A DNA stretch of 64,000 nucleotides, taken from positions 62,001 through 126,000 of the forward strand of contig NZ_PDUD01000027.1 of assembly GCF_002646595.1 (NCBI RefSeq). The letters run 5' to 3'. Positions 27,350 to 36,512 of this stretch are shown piece after piece. The position numbers were made by a program, and so were the translations under genes. Positions within the stretch are counted from its first letter, which is position 1. Every line of letters begins with the position of its first letter. The notes below the pieces were generated by a model, which saw only the letters and a list, made by a program, of their open reading frames with translations, was not told the DNA's origin and did not search any database. Source of the DNA: Flavilitoribacter nigricans DSM 23189 = NBRC 102662. Its GTDB lineage: Bacteria; Bacteroidota; Bacteroidia; Chitinophagales; Saprospiraceae.

Positions 27350-28447
27350 ATGACGGAAAGATCCAAAGATCCCCTGTACAACTGCGTAGTGGTAAAAGTG
27401 GGAACCAATGTGCTGACCCGCCCGGACGGCCTGCTGGACATGACGAGTATCAGCGGCCTGGTCGATCAGATTGCCGAGCTGAAGCGACTGGGGATTTCCG
27501 TCATTCTGGTCTCTTCCGGTGCGGTGGGGGCGGGCCGGAGCCTGCTTCCGCTGAAAGAACAGACCAACAAGGTCGTGCGCCGGCAGGTACTGTCCTCCAT
27601 CGGGCAGGTCCGGCTGATGGAGATCTACCGGCAGTTCTTTCTGAATCACGGACTTTTTTGCGCCCAGGTACTGGCCACGAAGGAAGATTTTCGCGATCGT
27701 CGGCATTACCTCAATATGAAAAACTGTTTTCTGGCTTTACTGCGGGATCAGGTAGTGCCCGTTGTGAATGAGAACGACGTCATTTCCGTGACCGAACTCA
27801 TGTTTACGGATAATGACGAACTCGCCGGGCTGGTAGCGGCCATGATCAATGCCGAAGCGCTCATCATTCTCAGTAGTGTGGACGGCGTACTCGACGGCCC
27901 TCCGGATGAAGCCGCAAGCCGCGTCATTCCCGAGATCGATCCGGCGGATCCCAAATGGGAGAAATTCATTCTGCCTTCCCGCTCCTCCTTTGGTCGCGGC
28001 GGAATGCATACCAAGTTCCGTATTGCCGGAAAGGCCGCCAAGGTGGGGATCGCTACCTATATTGCCAACGGTCGTAGGGCCGACGTGCTGCCCGGGATCG
28101 TACAGGGCGAAAATTCCGGCACTTTGTTCCGTCCGAAAGAGGGCGTGTCCGGTTTCAAAAAATGGATCGCCTACAATGAATCGACCCCGAAAGGAAAAGT
28201 CCGGATCAATGCCGGAGCCGAAGAGGCCCTACGCTCCCCGGACCGGGTCACCAGTCTGCTCCCCGTAGGCATCGAAGCGGTGATGGGTACTTTTGAAAAA
28301 GGGGACATCATTCACATCCTGAACGAAAAAGAAGAGATCATCGGTTGGGGCATTGCACAGTATGACTACGAAAAAGCCCGGAGCAATGTAGGCAAGAAAG
28401 GCAAAAAAGCCCTGGTTCACTACGATTATCTGTATATAGAAGGATAA
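27350..28447 (+). CDS. proB: Glutamate 5-kinase
   Basis: It catalyses the first step of proline synthesis, ATP-dependent phosphorylation of glutamate. About 365 residues from the start MTERSKDPLYNC; the upstream GTG at 27329 is a less likely start. The amino acid kinase domain covers about 1-255 with VVVKVGTNVLTRPDG, VILVSSGAVGAG, VVNENDVISVTELMFTDND and the RGGMHTKFRIAGKAAKVG segment. A C-terminal PUA domain is at about 275-350 (GKVRINAGAEEALRSPDR, KGDIIHILNEKEEIIGWG). No proA is adjacent, which is unusual enough to note. Confidence 0.93.
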   Translation: MTERSKDPLYNCVVVKVGTNVLTRPDGLLDMTSISGLVDQIAELKRLGISVILVSSGAVGAGRSLLPLKEQTNKVVRRQVLSSIGQVRLMEIYRQFFLNHGLFCAQVLATKEDFRDRRHYLNMKNCFLALLRDQVVPVVNENDVISVTELMFTDNDELAGLVAAMINAEALIILSSVDGVLDGPPDEAASRVIPEIDPADPKWEKFILPSRSSFGRGGMHTKFRIAGKAAKVGIATYIANGRRADVLPGIVQGENSGTLFRPKEGVSGFKKWIAYNESTPKGKVRINAGAEEALRSPDRVTSLLPVGIEAVMGTFEKGDIIHILNEKEEIIGWGIAQYDYEKARSNVGKKGKKALVHYDYLYIEG

Positions 28448-28594
28448 GCCGGCCGGTACAGCGATATGCTCTGTACGCTGTTTTCAAATGTTAAAGTTTA
28501 TTAAACTAATTTTTGGTCGAACATGCTGATTGACAGTGTGTTGAAGAGGTGAGTATATGAGTGTGGAAGAAAGAATAAACGCTCTGTTTAGTAA

Positions 28595-28702
28595 ATTACC
28601 GATACTCGGGGCAAGATCGCTCAGGTGATTTTTGCTGCTATCCGGGTTACCAAAGGCATTGTAATCATTATTGATAAAGTACGAATGCCGGGTAACATCT
28701 AG
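28595..28702 (+). pseudogene. Decayed tail of a FAS1 (fasciclin) paralogue
   Basis: In frame, 28595-28702 reads ITDTRGKIAQVIFAAIRV and then TKGIVIIIDKVRMPGNI before TAG. The intact neighbour ends ITDAQGNIANVIFVNVQG and then TNGVVHVIDKVIMPNNL. The two align without gaps over 35 codons. The remnant is closed upstream by an in-frame TAA, and no earlier FAS1 sequence is readable. Its terminator also resembles that of the intact gene. This is the leftover of a tandem duplicate. Confidence 0.8.
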
Positions 28703-28758
28703 GCTTTACGGCGCATTATTAATTAATCTAGGTGCTGTCCGTTGCGGCAGCATTTTTT
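28703..28758 (+). terminator. Terminator of the FAS1 remnant
   Basis: GCATTATTAATTAATCTAG leads into a stem (TGCTG-T-CCG against CGGCAGCA, loop TTG) followed by seven T. The lead sequence is shared with the terminator of the intact FAS1 gene. Confidence 0.7.
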
Positions 28759-28801
28759 TATCCTATCGCCACTCATATACGGATTTTTTTTAAAACTGTT
28801 A

Positions 28802-28821
28802 AAGTTCTGAACACAGAACTT
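28802..28821. promoter_or_regulatory. 8-bp inverted repeat upstream of the FAS1 gene
   Basis: AAGTTCTG at 28802-28809 and CAGAACTT at 28814-28821 are perfect inverted copies with a 4-nt spacer, about 62 bp before the start codon. This is a possible operator or leader hairpin. Confidence 0.45.
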
Positions 28822-28882
28822 ACAGCCGTGTTATAGACACAAAAGAAGTATTATTATTCTGTAATTAAAATTTTAAACAATC

Positions 28883-29836
28883 ATGCTTAGTAAACTAAGA
28901 CTTCCATGGGCGCTGCTCATGGGACTAGCCCTCCTATTTGGTTTCACAGCCTGTGACGGTGTTGATGACGATGATCTAGGTACCAATGAAGACAAAAATA
29001 TTGTAGAAGTAGCAACTGAAGACTCCCGTTTCTCCATGCTGGTAGACGCTTTGGTGCGTACCGGTCTGGATGATCTGCTGGACGACGAAAACTCTGATTT
29101 TACCGTCTTTGCACCCACCAATGATGCCTTCAACGCACTAGGAATAGACCTCTCGACCCTGACTGACCAGGAACTGGAAAATATCCTGTTGTACCACGTA
29201 TTCGCGGACGATGTACGTTCCGGCGAGATCCAGGAAGGAAAAACCTACTTGGGTACTGCCGCTAACATCGGTCCGAACAACGAGCCGGTTTCTATTGTAG
29301 TAGAAAGAAGCGGTTCTACCGTAACCATTAACGACGCTGCTACCGTTGTAGAAGCGGATATCGTAACCGAAAATGGTGTCATCCACGCTATCAATACGGT
29401 ACTGATGCCATTGGATATTGTTGGTCACGTAATGGCTAACGATGATTTCTCTCAACTGGCTACCGCACTGGGTAATGCATCCGGTGACCTGGTATCTACG
29501 CTGAGTGCCGATGATCAGACTTTCACCGTATTTGCACCGACTGACGCTGCCTTTGCTGCAGTGAGTGATGTAGTTGCCGGTCTGACGGCCGACGAACTGG
29601 CATCCGTACTGACCTACCACGTGGTAGCCGGTGCCAACGCCACCAGTAGTACGCTGACTGATGGTCAGTCTTTCACTACTGTGCAGGGCGAGAATTTCAC
29701 GATTGACATCGATGGTAACAATGTAACCATCACTGATGCCCAGGGCAACATTGCCAATGTCATTTTTGTGAACGTTCAGGGAACCAACGGTGTGGTACAC
29801 GTCATCGACAAAGTAATTATGCCAAACAACCTGTAA
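28883..29836 (+). CDS. Lipoprotein with two FAS1 (fasciclin) domains
   Basis: The 317-residue surface lipoprotein has a signal peptide with the lipobox FGFTAC (Cys24), followed by an acidic linker. FAS1 domain 1 spans about 40-175, with the H1 motif NSDFTVFAPTNDAFNAL, LLYHVFADDVRS and the H2-like VIHAINTVLMP. Domain 2 spans about 178-317, with QTFTVFAPTDAAFAAVSD, LTYHVVAGANATSS and VVHVIDKVIMP. FAS1 domains mediate adhesion in matrix and surface proteins. The gene sits directly after the remnant of a paralogue, so the locus once carried a tandem pair. Confidence 0.92.
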   Translation: MLSKLRLPWALLMGLALLFGFTACDGVDDDDLGTNEDKNIVEVATEDSRFSMLVDALVRTGLDDLLDDENSDFTVFAPTNDAFNALGIDLSTLTDQELENILLYHVFADDVRSGEIQEGKTYLGTAANIGPNNEPVSIVVERSGSTVTINDAATVVEADIVTENGVIHAINTVLMPLDIVGHVMANDDFSQLATALGNASGDLVSTLSADDQTFTVFAPTDAAFAAVSDVVAGLTADELASVLTYHVVAGANATSSTLTDGQSFTTVQGENFTIDIDGNNVTITDAQGNIANVIFVNVQGTNGVVHVIDKVIMPNNL

Positions 29837-29853
29837 TAAGAATAACAATAGCA

Positions 29854-29901
29854 TTATTAATTGGTCTGAGTGCCGTCTCCTTTGTGGGACGGCACTTTTT
29901 T
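29854..29901 (+). terminator. Terminator of the FAS1 gene
   Basis: GCATTATTAATTGGTCTGA precedes a stem (GTGCCGTC against GACGGCAC) and eight T, a canonical intrinsic terminator. It is similar to the one at 28703-28758. Confidence 0.8.
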
Positions 29902-30051
29902 TTGTCTGCCCCAGACATGGCCCACGTCTATTGCATGCCAGCGGGAAGAACTAGCCGAACGGCAAAGGCTTACACCATCAGGTGCGGGTTGAAACAAGCT
30001 GAAGGCCCCGCACTGGCCCGACAAACAGAAATCGCCTACGAGATATACTGG

Positions 30052-31182
30052 TTAGGTAAGGAGTCCAACATCCATCCCCGACTCGATCTCCTGAAAGTAG
30101 TTAGCCATTACCTGTTCATTGGGATCCCAGTCACCACAAAGATTCCCATTGGAGTGAAAAACCAGTTTTTGAACCAGGGAAGTCTCATTGCAGTCCATCA
30201 GCGCCCGGTAACTGGAGGTTTCCAGGTTTACTTCCAGGGTGTTTTTATAGCGGTAACGTTCATTATAGTAATAATAACCGGCAGTACTTCCGAGATAGGT
30301 CCAGTTACGACGTTGCCGGTTCAGATCCGGCATGATCGTCCGGAGCAAACCGTCGATCGGGACCCGGTTATCTTCAACCCACTGTTTGGTACTATTCTCG
30401 ATATAAGTATCATCCAGTCGGCTGAGTTCCCGAAAAACTACCTGTGAGACCCCCAGAGACAGTTGCCAATCCAGATACTTTTCCATTTCGTTCACATCAT
30501 TGACGCCCGGTTTGGTGAGTATGCACGAACTCTTCACCGGCAGCCGGCCATTAACTTTTCGGATCAGTTCTTCGTATGCGACATTTTGCCAAACGGCTTG
30601 GTTGCGATTGATGTACATGATCCGTTGGTTGATCCGCTCTTTGTAGTGACAACGGGAGATTTCCAGGCGGTCGAAGGCCAAGTCCTGCAGAAGAAAGATC
30701 AGATCGGGAGAACGATGCAGGCCGGAGCCATTTGTATACAGTACCCGTTCGTTAAAGCGAGGGATGCCTTGTTGACTTTGTAACAGTTGAAGCAACCGAA
30801 CCAACCAAAATGGATCACTCGTGGCTTCCAATCCGGACAGACTGAGGCCGAGGTTTTTAAGGCCGGCCAGATCGGCCAGGACCGCAGATAGTGCACTAAA
30901 ATACCGGTCGTGATCAGTGATAAGCTGTAGCGCAGTGAGCTGTTTCTGGTGTTTTCGCTGTAACTCCTCCGAACAAAACCGGCAATGAGCATTACAACGG
31001 GTTGGGTTGGCGTAGGGGGTGAAAGTAAGTCCGGATCGAAGACTCCAGGTCCGCTTTCCAATATTGACCTGTTCTGATGCTACTGTCTCATAAAGCAACC
31101 ACTTGCCGCTACGCAACGCGGCAAGTTCTTGCTGGTCATCCGGCCGGAGTCGGAGGTTTCTCAGGGTTTGGGTGGTTTTCAT
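30052..31182 (-). CDS. Orphan radical SAM protein
   Basis: This 376-residue protein carries the radical SAM cluster motif CNAHCRFC at Cys63, Cys67 and Cys70 (CX3CX2C), preceded by GLTFTPYANPTR. A glycine-rich stretch (LGLSLSGLEATSDPFW) and later LPVKSSCILTKPGVND fit the partial TIM barrel. Two further cysteines near the C-terminus (MDCNETS and NGNLCGDWDPNE) could bind another cluster or substrate but do not form a full SPASM set. No precursor peptide, methyltransferase or other partner lies beside it. The reaction is unknown. Confidence 0.8.
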   Translation of the reverse strand: MKTTQTLRNLRLRPDDQQELAALRSGKWLLYETVASEQVNIGKRTWSLRSGLTFTPYANPTRCNAHCRFCSEELQRKHQKQLTALQLITDHDRYFSALSAVLADLAGLKNLGLSLSGLEATSDPFWLVRLLQLLQSQQGIPRFNERVLYTNGSGLHRSPDLIFLLQDLAFDRLEISRCHYKERINQRIMYINRNQAVWQNVAYEELIRKVNGRLPVKSSCILTKPGVNDVNEMEKYLDWQLSLGVSQVVFRELSRLDDTYIENSTKQWVEDNRVPIDGLLRTIMPDLNRQRRNWTYLGSTAGYYYYNERYRYKNTLEVNLETSSYRALMDCNETSLVQKLVFHSNGNLCGDWDPNEQVMANYFQEIESGMDVGLLT

Positions 31183-31661
31183 TTAGTGGGTATCTTGGAC
31201 TATATGGTTTAGCAAAATTGAACGTATACCGGAATGCATTGGATGTTGTGGATAGCAAAGATAGGTTATCCGGATTTTAAGGATTTGACCAATCTCTATA
31301 CCCAAAAACAGATGAGGCTAGTATACAACTACAAGTGTCGGAAAGCCGAAAAATATACCCACAGTATTTTAATGTGAATCCCGGAAAATAGATTTAGCAG
31401 ACTGCCGTTCAACGTCCATTTGTCGATAGAGGAATCCTGATCCCTGGGGTGCGGGACAGGTGGCTCGGATGCGTAGTAAAAAGGATAGTGGCGCACAGCA
31501 ATCGGATATAGACAACTGCGAGCAGTTGCTGGAAAAGGTGGCGCATAAAGGAATGATCAACAATGGGTTCGTTGAGCAAGGCTTAACAGATGTGATAACT
31601 ACCTACCCTTGTTTACACATTCAAAGAACCCTCCGAGTACGATCGTACGGTCGGTGGCGTG
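31183..31661. other. Intergenic stretch upstream of the hybrid sensor
   Basis: No supported gene. Frames at 31369-31563 (minus) and 31460-31678 (plus) overlap each other, lack start signals and have improbable composition. Confidence 0.45.
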
Positions 31662-31692
31662 AGCGGGCGATAAATTAAATTTATCGCCCGCT
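31662..31692. repeat. 14-bp perfect palindrome upstream of the hybrid sensor
   Basis: AGCGGGCGATAAAT at 31662-31675 and ATTTATCGCCCGCT at 31679-31692 are perfect inverted copies with a 3-nt spacer. It lies 38 bp upstream of the -7-like element at 31730. There is no T tract after it on either strand, so an operator is as likely as a terminator. Confidence 0.6.
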
Positions 31693-31729
31693 TATCCTAC
31701 TTGGTGTAGTAGTTCTGACGCTATACTCC

Positions 31730-31737
31730 TATCTTTG
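31730..31737 (+). promoter_or_regulatory. Bacteroidetes-type -7 element of the hybrid sensor gene
   Basis: TATCTTTG matches TAnnTTTG and lies 35 bp before the ATG at 31773. No convincing -33 element is seen. Confidence 0.45.
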
Positions 31738-31772
31738 CCTTTACCTTCTGCTCTTCGGAGAAACGATTGGCA

Positions 31773-34700
31773 ATGCATTATTCTTTTCGATTAATACTTA
31801 TCCTCAACTTATGCTGGCTGTTGGCCATATTGCTGCCGGCTCAGGATTATACTGCTGCCAGAACCTCCACTTTCTCTTTCGATAGTCTGCCGGATGTATC
31901 CGTTTCTTACCGCAATCATTTTCAAGGTGAAGATTTTTCCTATTCCAGTGTCTGCCTTGCGGGAGCGGTGATGGACCACCGGGGACGACTGTGGCTGAAT
32001 AGCTGCGGTGTCTTACGTGTCATCAATGCAATTACCGTACTACAATTCGACGGTTATGAATTTTTTCCGGTCGAGTTAAAAATGGCGGATGGACAGCGTT
32101 TGATCAATCCTGCATTTATGGGAATAGATCGGGAAGGCCGGTTGTTCGGTAGATACAGTAGAGAGGCTGCACTGATATATTATGATCCGGAGAACGGATC
32201 TACCCAGAAAATTTCTTTAGCAGAAGAAGGAGCAGATAAGAAGGATTTAATTCATGCTCAATACTTACAAGGATGGACCTTCGCGCTACTCAACGATCGG
32301 AGCCGAAATGAGTTGCAACTGCTTTCTCTCCATCAGGGGCATATACAGGAGGAAGTCCGGGTAGAAACCTATGGGTCATCAAATAGCAGTAAACACCTTT
32401 TGTATCCAAGCAACCGGACCTCTGAATCAGTTTGGTTAATCAACGGTAATCTTCCGCTGCACCGGTGGGAACGGAAAGATAAGAAGCTGTACGATTACGA
32501 GCGTAGCGATTTTAAATTCCCTGCTACCGCTTCCGAAAACGTTCTGCCGGAACACGAGATCAATTTTTCCATTGCAGAAAGTAAATCTGGTGAAGTGTAC
32601 GCAGTATCGCAACACAATTCGGGCAATAACCTTTTTTTACTGGACCGGCAGGAAAATGTCTTTAACGCCATCGCAGATCAGTTTCCCCCAGACTGGATGC
32701 CGCTACATATTTATCAGGATCAGGCGAATAACCTTTGTTTTTTATTTCAGGATCGATACGAAGCATACCGGGCAATTCTTCAGGATTCTACCGGGAAACG
32801 ATATGATTATTCCGCGGTCGTTGAAGGTATCAGCGATATAACCGAAATAAAATCCAAGGATTTTTTCCAGCAGCTTTTCATTACTTCCAAGAATGGACTG
32901 TACAGCATTGGGATCAGGCCCCATGAGTTAATGACCCAGGTACTCACGGACAAATGGGTAGCCGGTTTAGCGGAATTGCCCGACGGACGGTTCATAGCCG
33001 GCATCATTCCGTCGGGTTTTTCTGTGGTGGACAAAAATTTGAGAACAGCACTTTTTGCTGATCTGCCGGATCATAGCTGTTTGCCGGGACTCGTCACTGG
33101 TCGTATGTTTCAGCAGGTAGTACCGGATTCACTCGGTAACTATTGGTTTCTCAATGAGCAAAAACTAGTGCGTTACCACTTTGCCTCGGGTCAATGCAAT
33201 ACCTATGATCTGCCATTCCGGGTTTCTCTTTTAGCTTTCGTTCGAGAGGATCTGATCGCATTGGTTCACGCCCAAAACCGCCTGCTTTTTTATGATATAT
33301 CGACCCGAACCATCCGGAATTTCGGCCCGGAAATACCGGATCAATTTCCTGCGAAGATCCGGGGCCTGCACCTAGGCACGAATGGGTTGCTCTGGATTCC
33401 AACCAATAGCGGTCTGTGGAAGATCGATCTGGATAACGCCCACGGTGAAAGAATACAATTACCCGGTGATCTTAATGATGCTCGTATCATTGGCTTTTTT
33501 GAGGACGAACAGCAGCGTCTCTGGTTGGGTACTTATTACCACGGTCTACAGATATACAACCGGAAAACCGGGGAAATCAAGAGCATCGATCGTCGGCACG
33601 GCCTGTCCAGCAACGCAATTATGAGTATCATTGGAGATCGCGGGGGGGATATCTGGGCTACCACGGAAAATGGGATCAATGTACTGTCGGCCGAAGGCGA
33701 GATTTTGTTTGAGCTGCACCGCGAGGATGGCCTGACCGCGGAGAGATTCGAGCGCTTTGATCCGCTATTGACTTCGGACGGTAGACTTTTGTTCGGCAGT
33801 CCTCAGGGGGTCAATATTATCCAGCCCGAGGAGATGAAGGAACACTACAAAAAATCTCTGGGCAATCAGATCTACCTCACGGAGCTGTCTTATTTCGACC
33901 GGACCCGGGATAAGGAAGTAGTTCGCCGTTCCGGTTTTGCGCAAGTGGGTACTATTCAATTACCTGCGCAGCATCCCTACCTGAAAATAAAGTTTGCCCT
34001 TTCCAATTACCTAGAGCCTGGTCGTCACCGCTATGCCTATCGCCTGGAGGGGCTGGACGAAGATTGGATATATCTCGGCAGCCAAAACGAATTGAACTTT
34101 AATCGCTTACCCCCCGGCAGATACCGTCTTTTGATCAAAGGGGCCGATCACCGCAACAACTGGACCTCCGAACCGGTAAGCATTCCCATACATACGCACG
34201 ACTTCTTTTTCAAACAGATCTGGTTTTATGTCCTTATTATCGGAGTAATCTCTTTCCTGGCAATGGTTTGGATCCGCCGACTGAAAACCGAAGTCAAAAG
34301 AAGGACCTTGCAGATACAGCACGATAAAGAGGTCATTGAACAGCAGGCGCAGGAATTGCAAAAACTGGATGAGCTCAAATCCCGCTTCTTTACCAATATC
34401 TCTCACGAATTAAGAACGCCCATTACCCTGATCACGGCACCGGTAGAGCAGTTGCTGCAAAAATCGGCCGGGCAATTGGGGCACAAGACTAAGAAAAGTC
34501 TGCTGATGGCACTCAACAATGGTCGGAAACTTTTACGACTGGTGGAAGAATTGCTTGATCTTTCCCGCCTGGAAGCGGATAAAATTCAACTGGAGGAGAG
34601 TCCGACCCCTCTGGTTCAGTACTGTCGCAGGATCTTTCAACAATTTGCCTCGGCGGCGGAGGCAACGCAGGTAGAGTATGTGTTTATCGATCGTTGGCCT

Positions 34701-35924
34701 GAGGAAGAAAATACGGTGTGGCTGGATCGGGGACGCCTGGAAAAAATACTCAGCAATTTGTTGTCCAATGCTTTGAAATTCACCTCCTCCGGTGGCAGCG
34801 TGCATTTTAAACTGTGGCAGCAGGAGGATAACATTCTGATTGAAGTGAAAGACACCGGACGGGGTATAGCTCAGGAAGATCTTCCCCATATCTTTGACCG
34901 CTATTTCCAAACTAAAAATACCAGCCTGGCCGAAGAAGGCGGCACCGGAATCGGGTTGGCACTGGCCCGGGAACTAACCCGTGTCATGGAGGGTTCTTTG
35001 AAAGCGGAAAGTGACTGGGGGCGGGGGAGTACCTTTACCCTTTCACTGCCTTACAAACCCGCGGCCGCGGTGGCCGTTCCGGCGGAAGTAATTCTGGAAG
35101 GTGCCCTGGATAACAGTAACCAGAGCCGGCCGGAGGTTGTTCAACCGGTAATTGTCGCCAATGAGCCGCTTCCGGGCCGCCCCTGGCTGCTCATTGTGGA
35201 GGACAATCCGGATATGCAGCATCTGCTCTCTTCGCTTTTGAGTGAACAATATGCCTGCCTCCTGGCCGCAAACGGCCGGGAAGCCCTGGAGCTTCTGGCT
35301 GATTCCGGATTCCGTCTGCCGGCGCTTATTCTTTCCGATATCATGATGCCCCAAATGGACGGATACGCACTATTGGAACGTCTAAAGGAGATGCCGGGAC
35401 TCCAAAAGATCCCCGTGATCATGCTCACGAGCAAGTCCGGCGAAGAAGATAAGTTGCGCGCGCTGCGCCTTGGGGTAGACGATTACCTGACCAAACCGTT
35501 CACTGCCGAAGAATTGCAACTCCGGGTGAACCGACTCATTACCAACTCCCGGCGGCGGTCAGCTTTTCAGCAGACGGATAAAACTCCGGAAACGCTGACC
35601 CCGGATGCCGATCAACTCTGGCTGCAAAAATTGGAAACGGCAGCCATCCAGGCTTTGGATCAGGCATACGGTTTATCCAAAAGCTACCTCGCGCACGAAA
35701 TGGAACTCAGCGAAAGGCAGTTATTGCGACGAATTAAAGGACTCACCGGGCTGACCATTCATCAGTATATCCTGGAAATTAAGCTCCAGAGAGCACGCTA
35801 TCTGCTGGAAAAACGAACGTACACTACGCTAAAGGAGGTGGCCCGCGCCTGTGGGTTCAGTTCGGCGGGCTACTTCAGTAAAGTGTACGAGAAACATTTT
35901 GGGGTGCGACCGGAGGTGCGGTGA
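31773..35924 (+). CDS. Hybrid two-component system sensor-regulator (HTCS)
   Basis: This one-protein signalling system has about 1,383 residues from the ATG start MHYSFRLILILNL; a TTG two codons earlier is less likely. Order: signal peptide 1-24; periplasmic beta-propeller with two-component-propeller repeats to about 740 (GLWKIDLDNAHGE, GDIWATTENGINVLS); Y_Y_Y domain about 745-805 (RYAYRLEGLDEDWIYLG); membrane segment 815-835; HisKA with ISHELRTP, His878; ATPase domain (SNLLSNALKFT, DTGRGIA, GGTGIGLALA); receiver about 1137-1256 with Asp1189 in LSDIMMP; AraC-type helix-turn-helix at the C-terminus. HTCS proteins usually sense glycans and control polysaccharide loci, but no susCD-type locus is adjacent. 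The stop codon abuts the repeat that flanks the S23 gene. Confidence 0.95.
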   Translation: MHYSFRLILILNLCWLLAILLPAQDYTAARTSTFSFDSLPDVSVSYRNHFQGEDFSYSSVCLAGAVMDHRGRLWLNSCGVLRVINAITVLQFDGYEFFPVELKMADGQRLINPAFMGIDREGRLFGRYSREAALIYYDPENGSTQKISLAEEGADKKDLIHAQYLQGWTFALLNDRSRNELQLLSLHQGHIQEEVRVETYGSSNSSKHLLYPSNRTSESVWLINGNLPLHRWERKDKKLYDYERSDFKFPATASENVLPEHEINFSIAESKSGEVYAVSQHNSGNNLFLLDRQENVFNAIADQFPPDWMPLHIYQDQANNLCFLFQDRYEAYRAILQDSTGKRYDYSAVVEGISDITEIKSKDFFQQLFITSKNGLYSIGIRPHELMTQVLTDKWVAGLAELPDGRFIAGIIPSGFSVVDKNLRTALFADLPDHSCLPGLVTGRMFQQVVPDSLGNYWFLNEQKLVRYHFASGQCNTYDLPFRVSLLAFVREDLIALVHAQNRLLFYDISTRTIRNFGPEIPDQFPAKIRGLHLGTNGLLWIPTNSGLWKIDLDNAHGERIQLPGDLNDARIIGFFEDEQQRLWLGTYYHGLQIYNRKTGEIKSIDRRHGLSSNAIMSIIGDRGGDIWATTENGINVLSAEGEILFELHREDGLTAERFERFDPLLTSDGRLLFGSPQGVNIIQPEEMKEHYKKSLGNQIYLTELSYFDRTRDKEVVRRSGFAQVGTIQLPAQHPYLKIKFALSNYLEPGRHRYAYRLEGLDEDWIYLGSQNELNFNRLPPGRYRLLIKGADHRNNWTSEPVSIPIHTHDFFFKQIWFYVLIIGVISFLAMVWIRRLKTEVKRRTLQIQHDKEVIEQQAQELQKLDELKSRFFTNISHELRTPITLITAPVEQLLQKSAGQLGHKTKKSLLMALNNGRKLLRLVEELLDLSRLEADKIQLEESPTPLVQYCRRIFQQFASAAEATQVEYVFIDRWPEEENTVWLDRGRLEKILSNLLSNALKFTSSGGSVHFKLWQQEDNILIEVKDTGRGIAQEDLPHIFDRYFQTKNTSLAEEGGTGIGLALARELTRVMEGSLKAESDWGRGSTFTLSLPYKPAAAVAVPAEVILEGALDNSNQSRPEVVQPVIVANEPLPGRPWLLIVEDNPDMQHLLSSLLSEQYACLLAANGREALELLADSGFRLPALILSDIMMPQMDGYALLERLKEMPGLQKIPVIMLTSKSGEEDKLRALRLGVDDYLTKPFTAEELQLRVNRLITNSRRRSAFQQTDKTPETLTPDADQLWLQKLETAAIQALDQAYGLSKSYLAHEMELSERQLLRRIKGLTGLTIHQYILEIKLQRARYLLEKRTYTTLKEVARACGFSSAGYFSKVYEKHFGVRPEVR

Positions 35925-35955
35925 GGCTCGCTGTTGTTCGGTGCGCTCATTGTTT

Positions 35956-36024
35956 GGCTCGCTTTGCTCGCGTTGCGGGTTGTTGGCTCACAGTGTTCGC
36001 TGTTGGTTGCTGCGCTTTTGTTGG
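35956..36024 (-). repeat. Left inverted copy of the 68-bp repeat flanking the S23 gene
   Basis: Read on the minus strand, this is a close copy of the 68-bp units at 36513-36648, with a few substitutions and one missing base. More degenerate related sequence extends left to the HTCS stop codon (35918-35955). Confidence 0.75.
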
Positions 36025-36101
36025 GGGGGTGGGTTGCGTGGTATTAGGATTTCTTTTACTTTGTAGGTGCTTTATTCTAAAAACGCGCAAATCTTATAAC
36101 C

Positions 36102-36473
36102 ATGCCAAAGTCCTATCGGGAGCTGGAAATTTATCAGCTTTCCTTCGATCTTTTCGTAAAAACACACCGCATTTCCCATCGACTTCCAAAATATGAGCTC
36201 TATGAACTGGGCAGTCAGTTGCGCCGTGCTGCTGATTCAGTAAATTCTAATATTGTAGAGGGTTACGGCAGAAGTTGTTACAAAAAAGATTTTCTGCGGT
36301 TCCTAATCTACTCCCACGCTTCAAACGATGAAACCATTAATCATCTAGAAAAACTCAAGGCACTCTACCCCGAGCTCCAGGAAGAACTGAGCATACTTCT
36401 CAAGCAATACCAGCTACTTGGCACCAAAATTAATCGCTTCATTACTTACGTCACCAAAAACTGGCGCACCTAA
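36102..36473 (+). CDS. S23 / four-helix-bundle protein (23S rRNA intervening-sequence protein family)
   Basis: The 123 residues fit the family length and pattern: [19 protein letters not shown], then the signature [40 protein letters not shown] and a last helix [12 protein letters not shown]. The fold is a four-helix bundle that pentamerises and binds nucleic acid in relatives. Members were first found within intervening sequences of 23S rRNA; others (Avd) serve diversity-generating retroelements. Here there is no rRNA and no reverse transcriptase. The gene lies alone between inverted copies of a 68-bp repeat, which suggests an element that moves or is processed as a unit. Confidence 0.9.
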   Translation: MPKSYRELEIYQLSFDLFVKTHRISHRLPKYELYELGSQLRRAADSVNSNIVEGYGRSCYKKDFLRFLIYSHASNDETINHLEKLKALYPELQEELSILLKQYQLLGTKINRFITYVTKNWRT

Positions 36474-36512
36474 TCTAAAAAAACACCTCCCAACCCAACT
36501 GGCGAACTGCAT

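Noticed and set aside
31460-31678. 72-residue plus-strand frame upstream of the HTCS
   Set aside because: Its end overlaps the perfect palindrome, and a competing minus-strand frame covers the same DNA.
36102-36473. S23 gene as the Avd component of a diversity-generating retroelement
   Set aside because: No reverse transcriptase, template repeat or variable repeat is found in the surrounding sequence.
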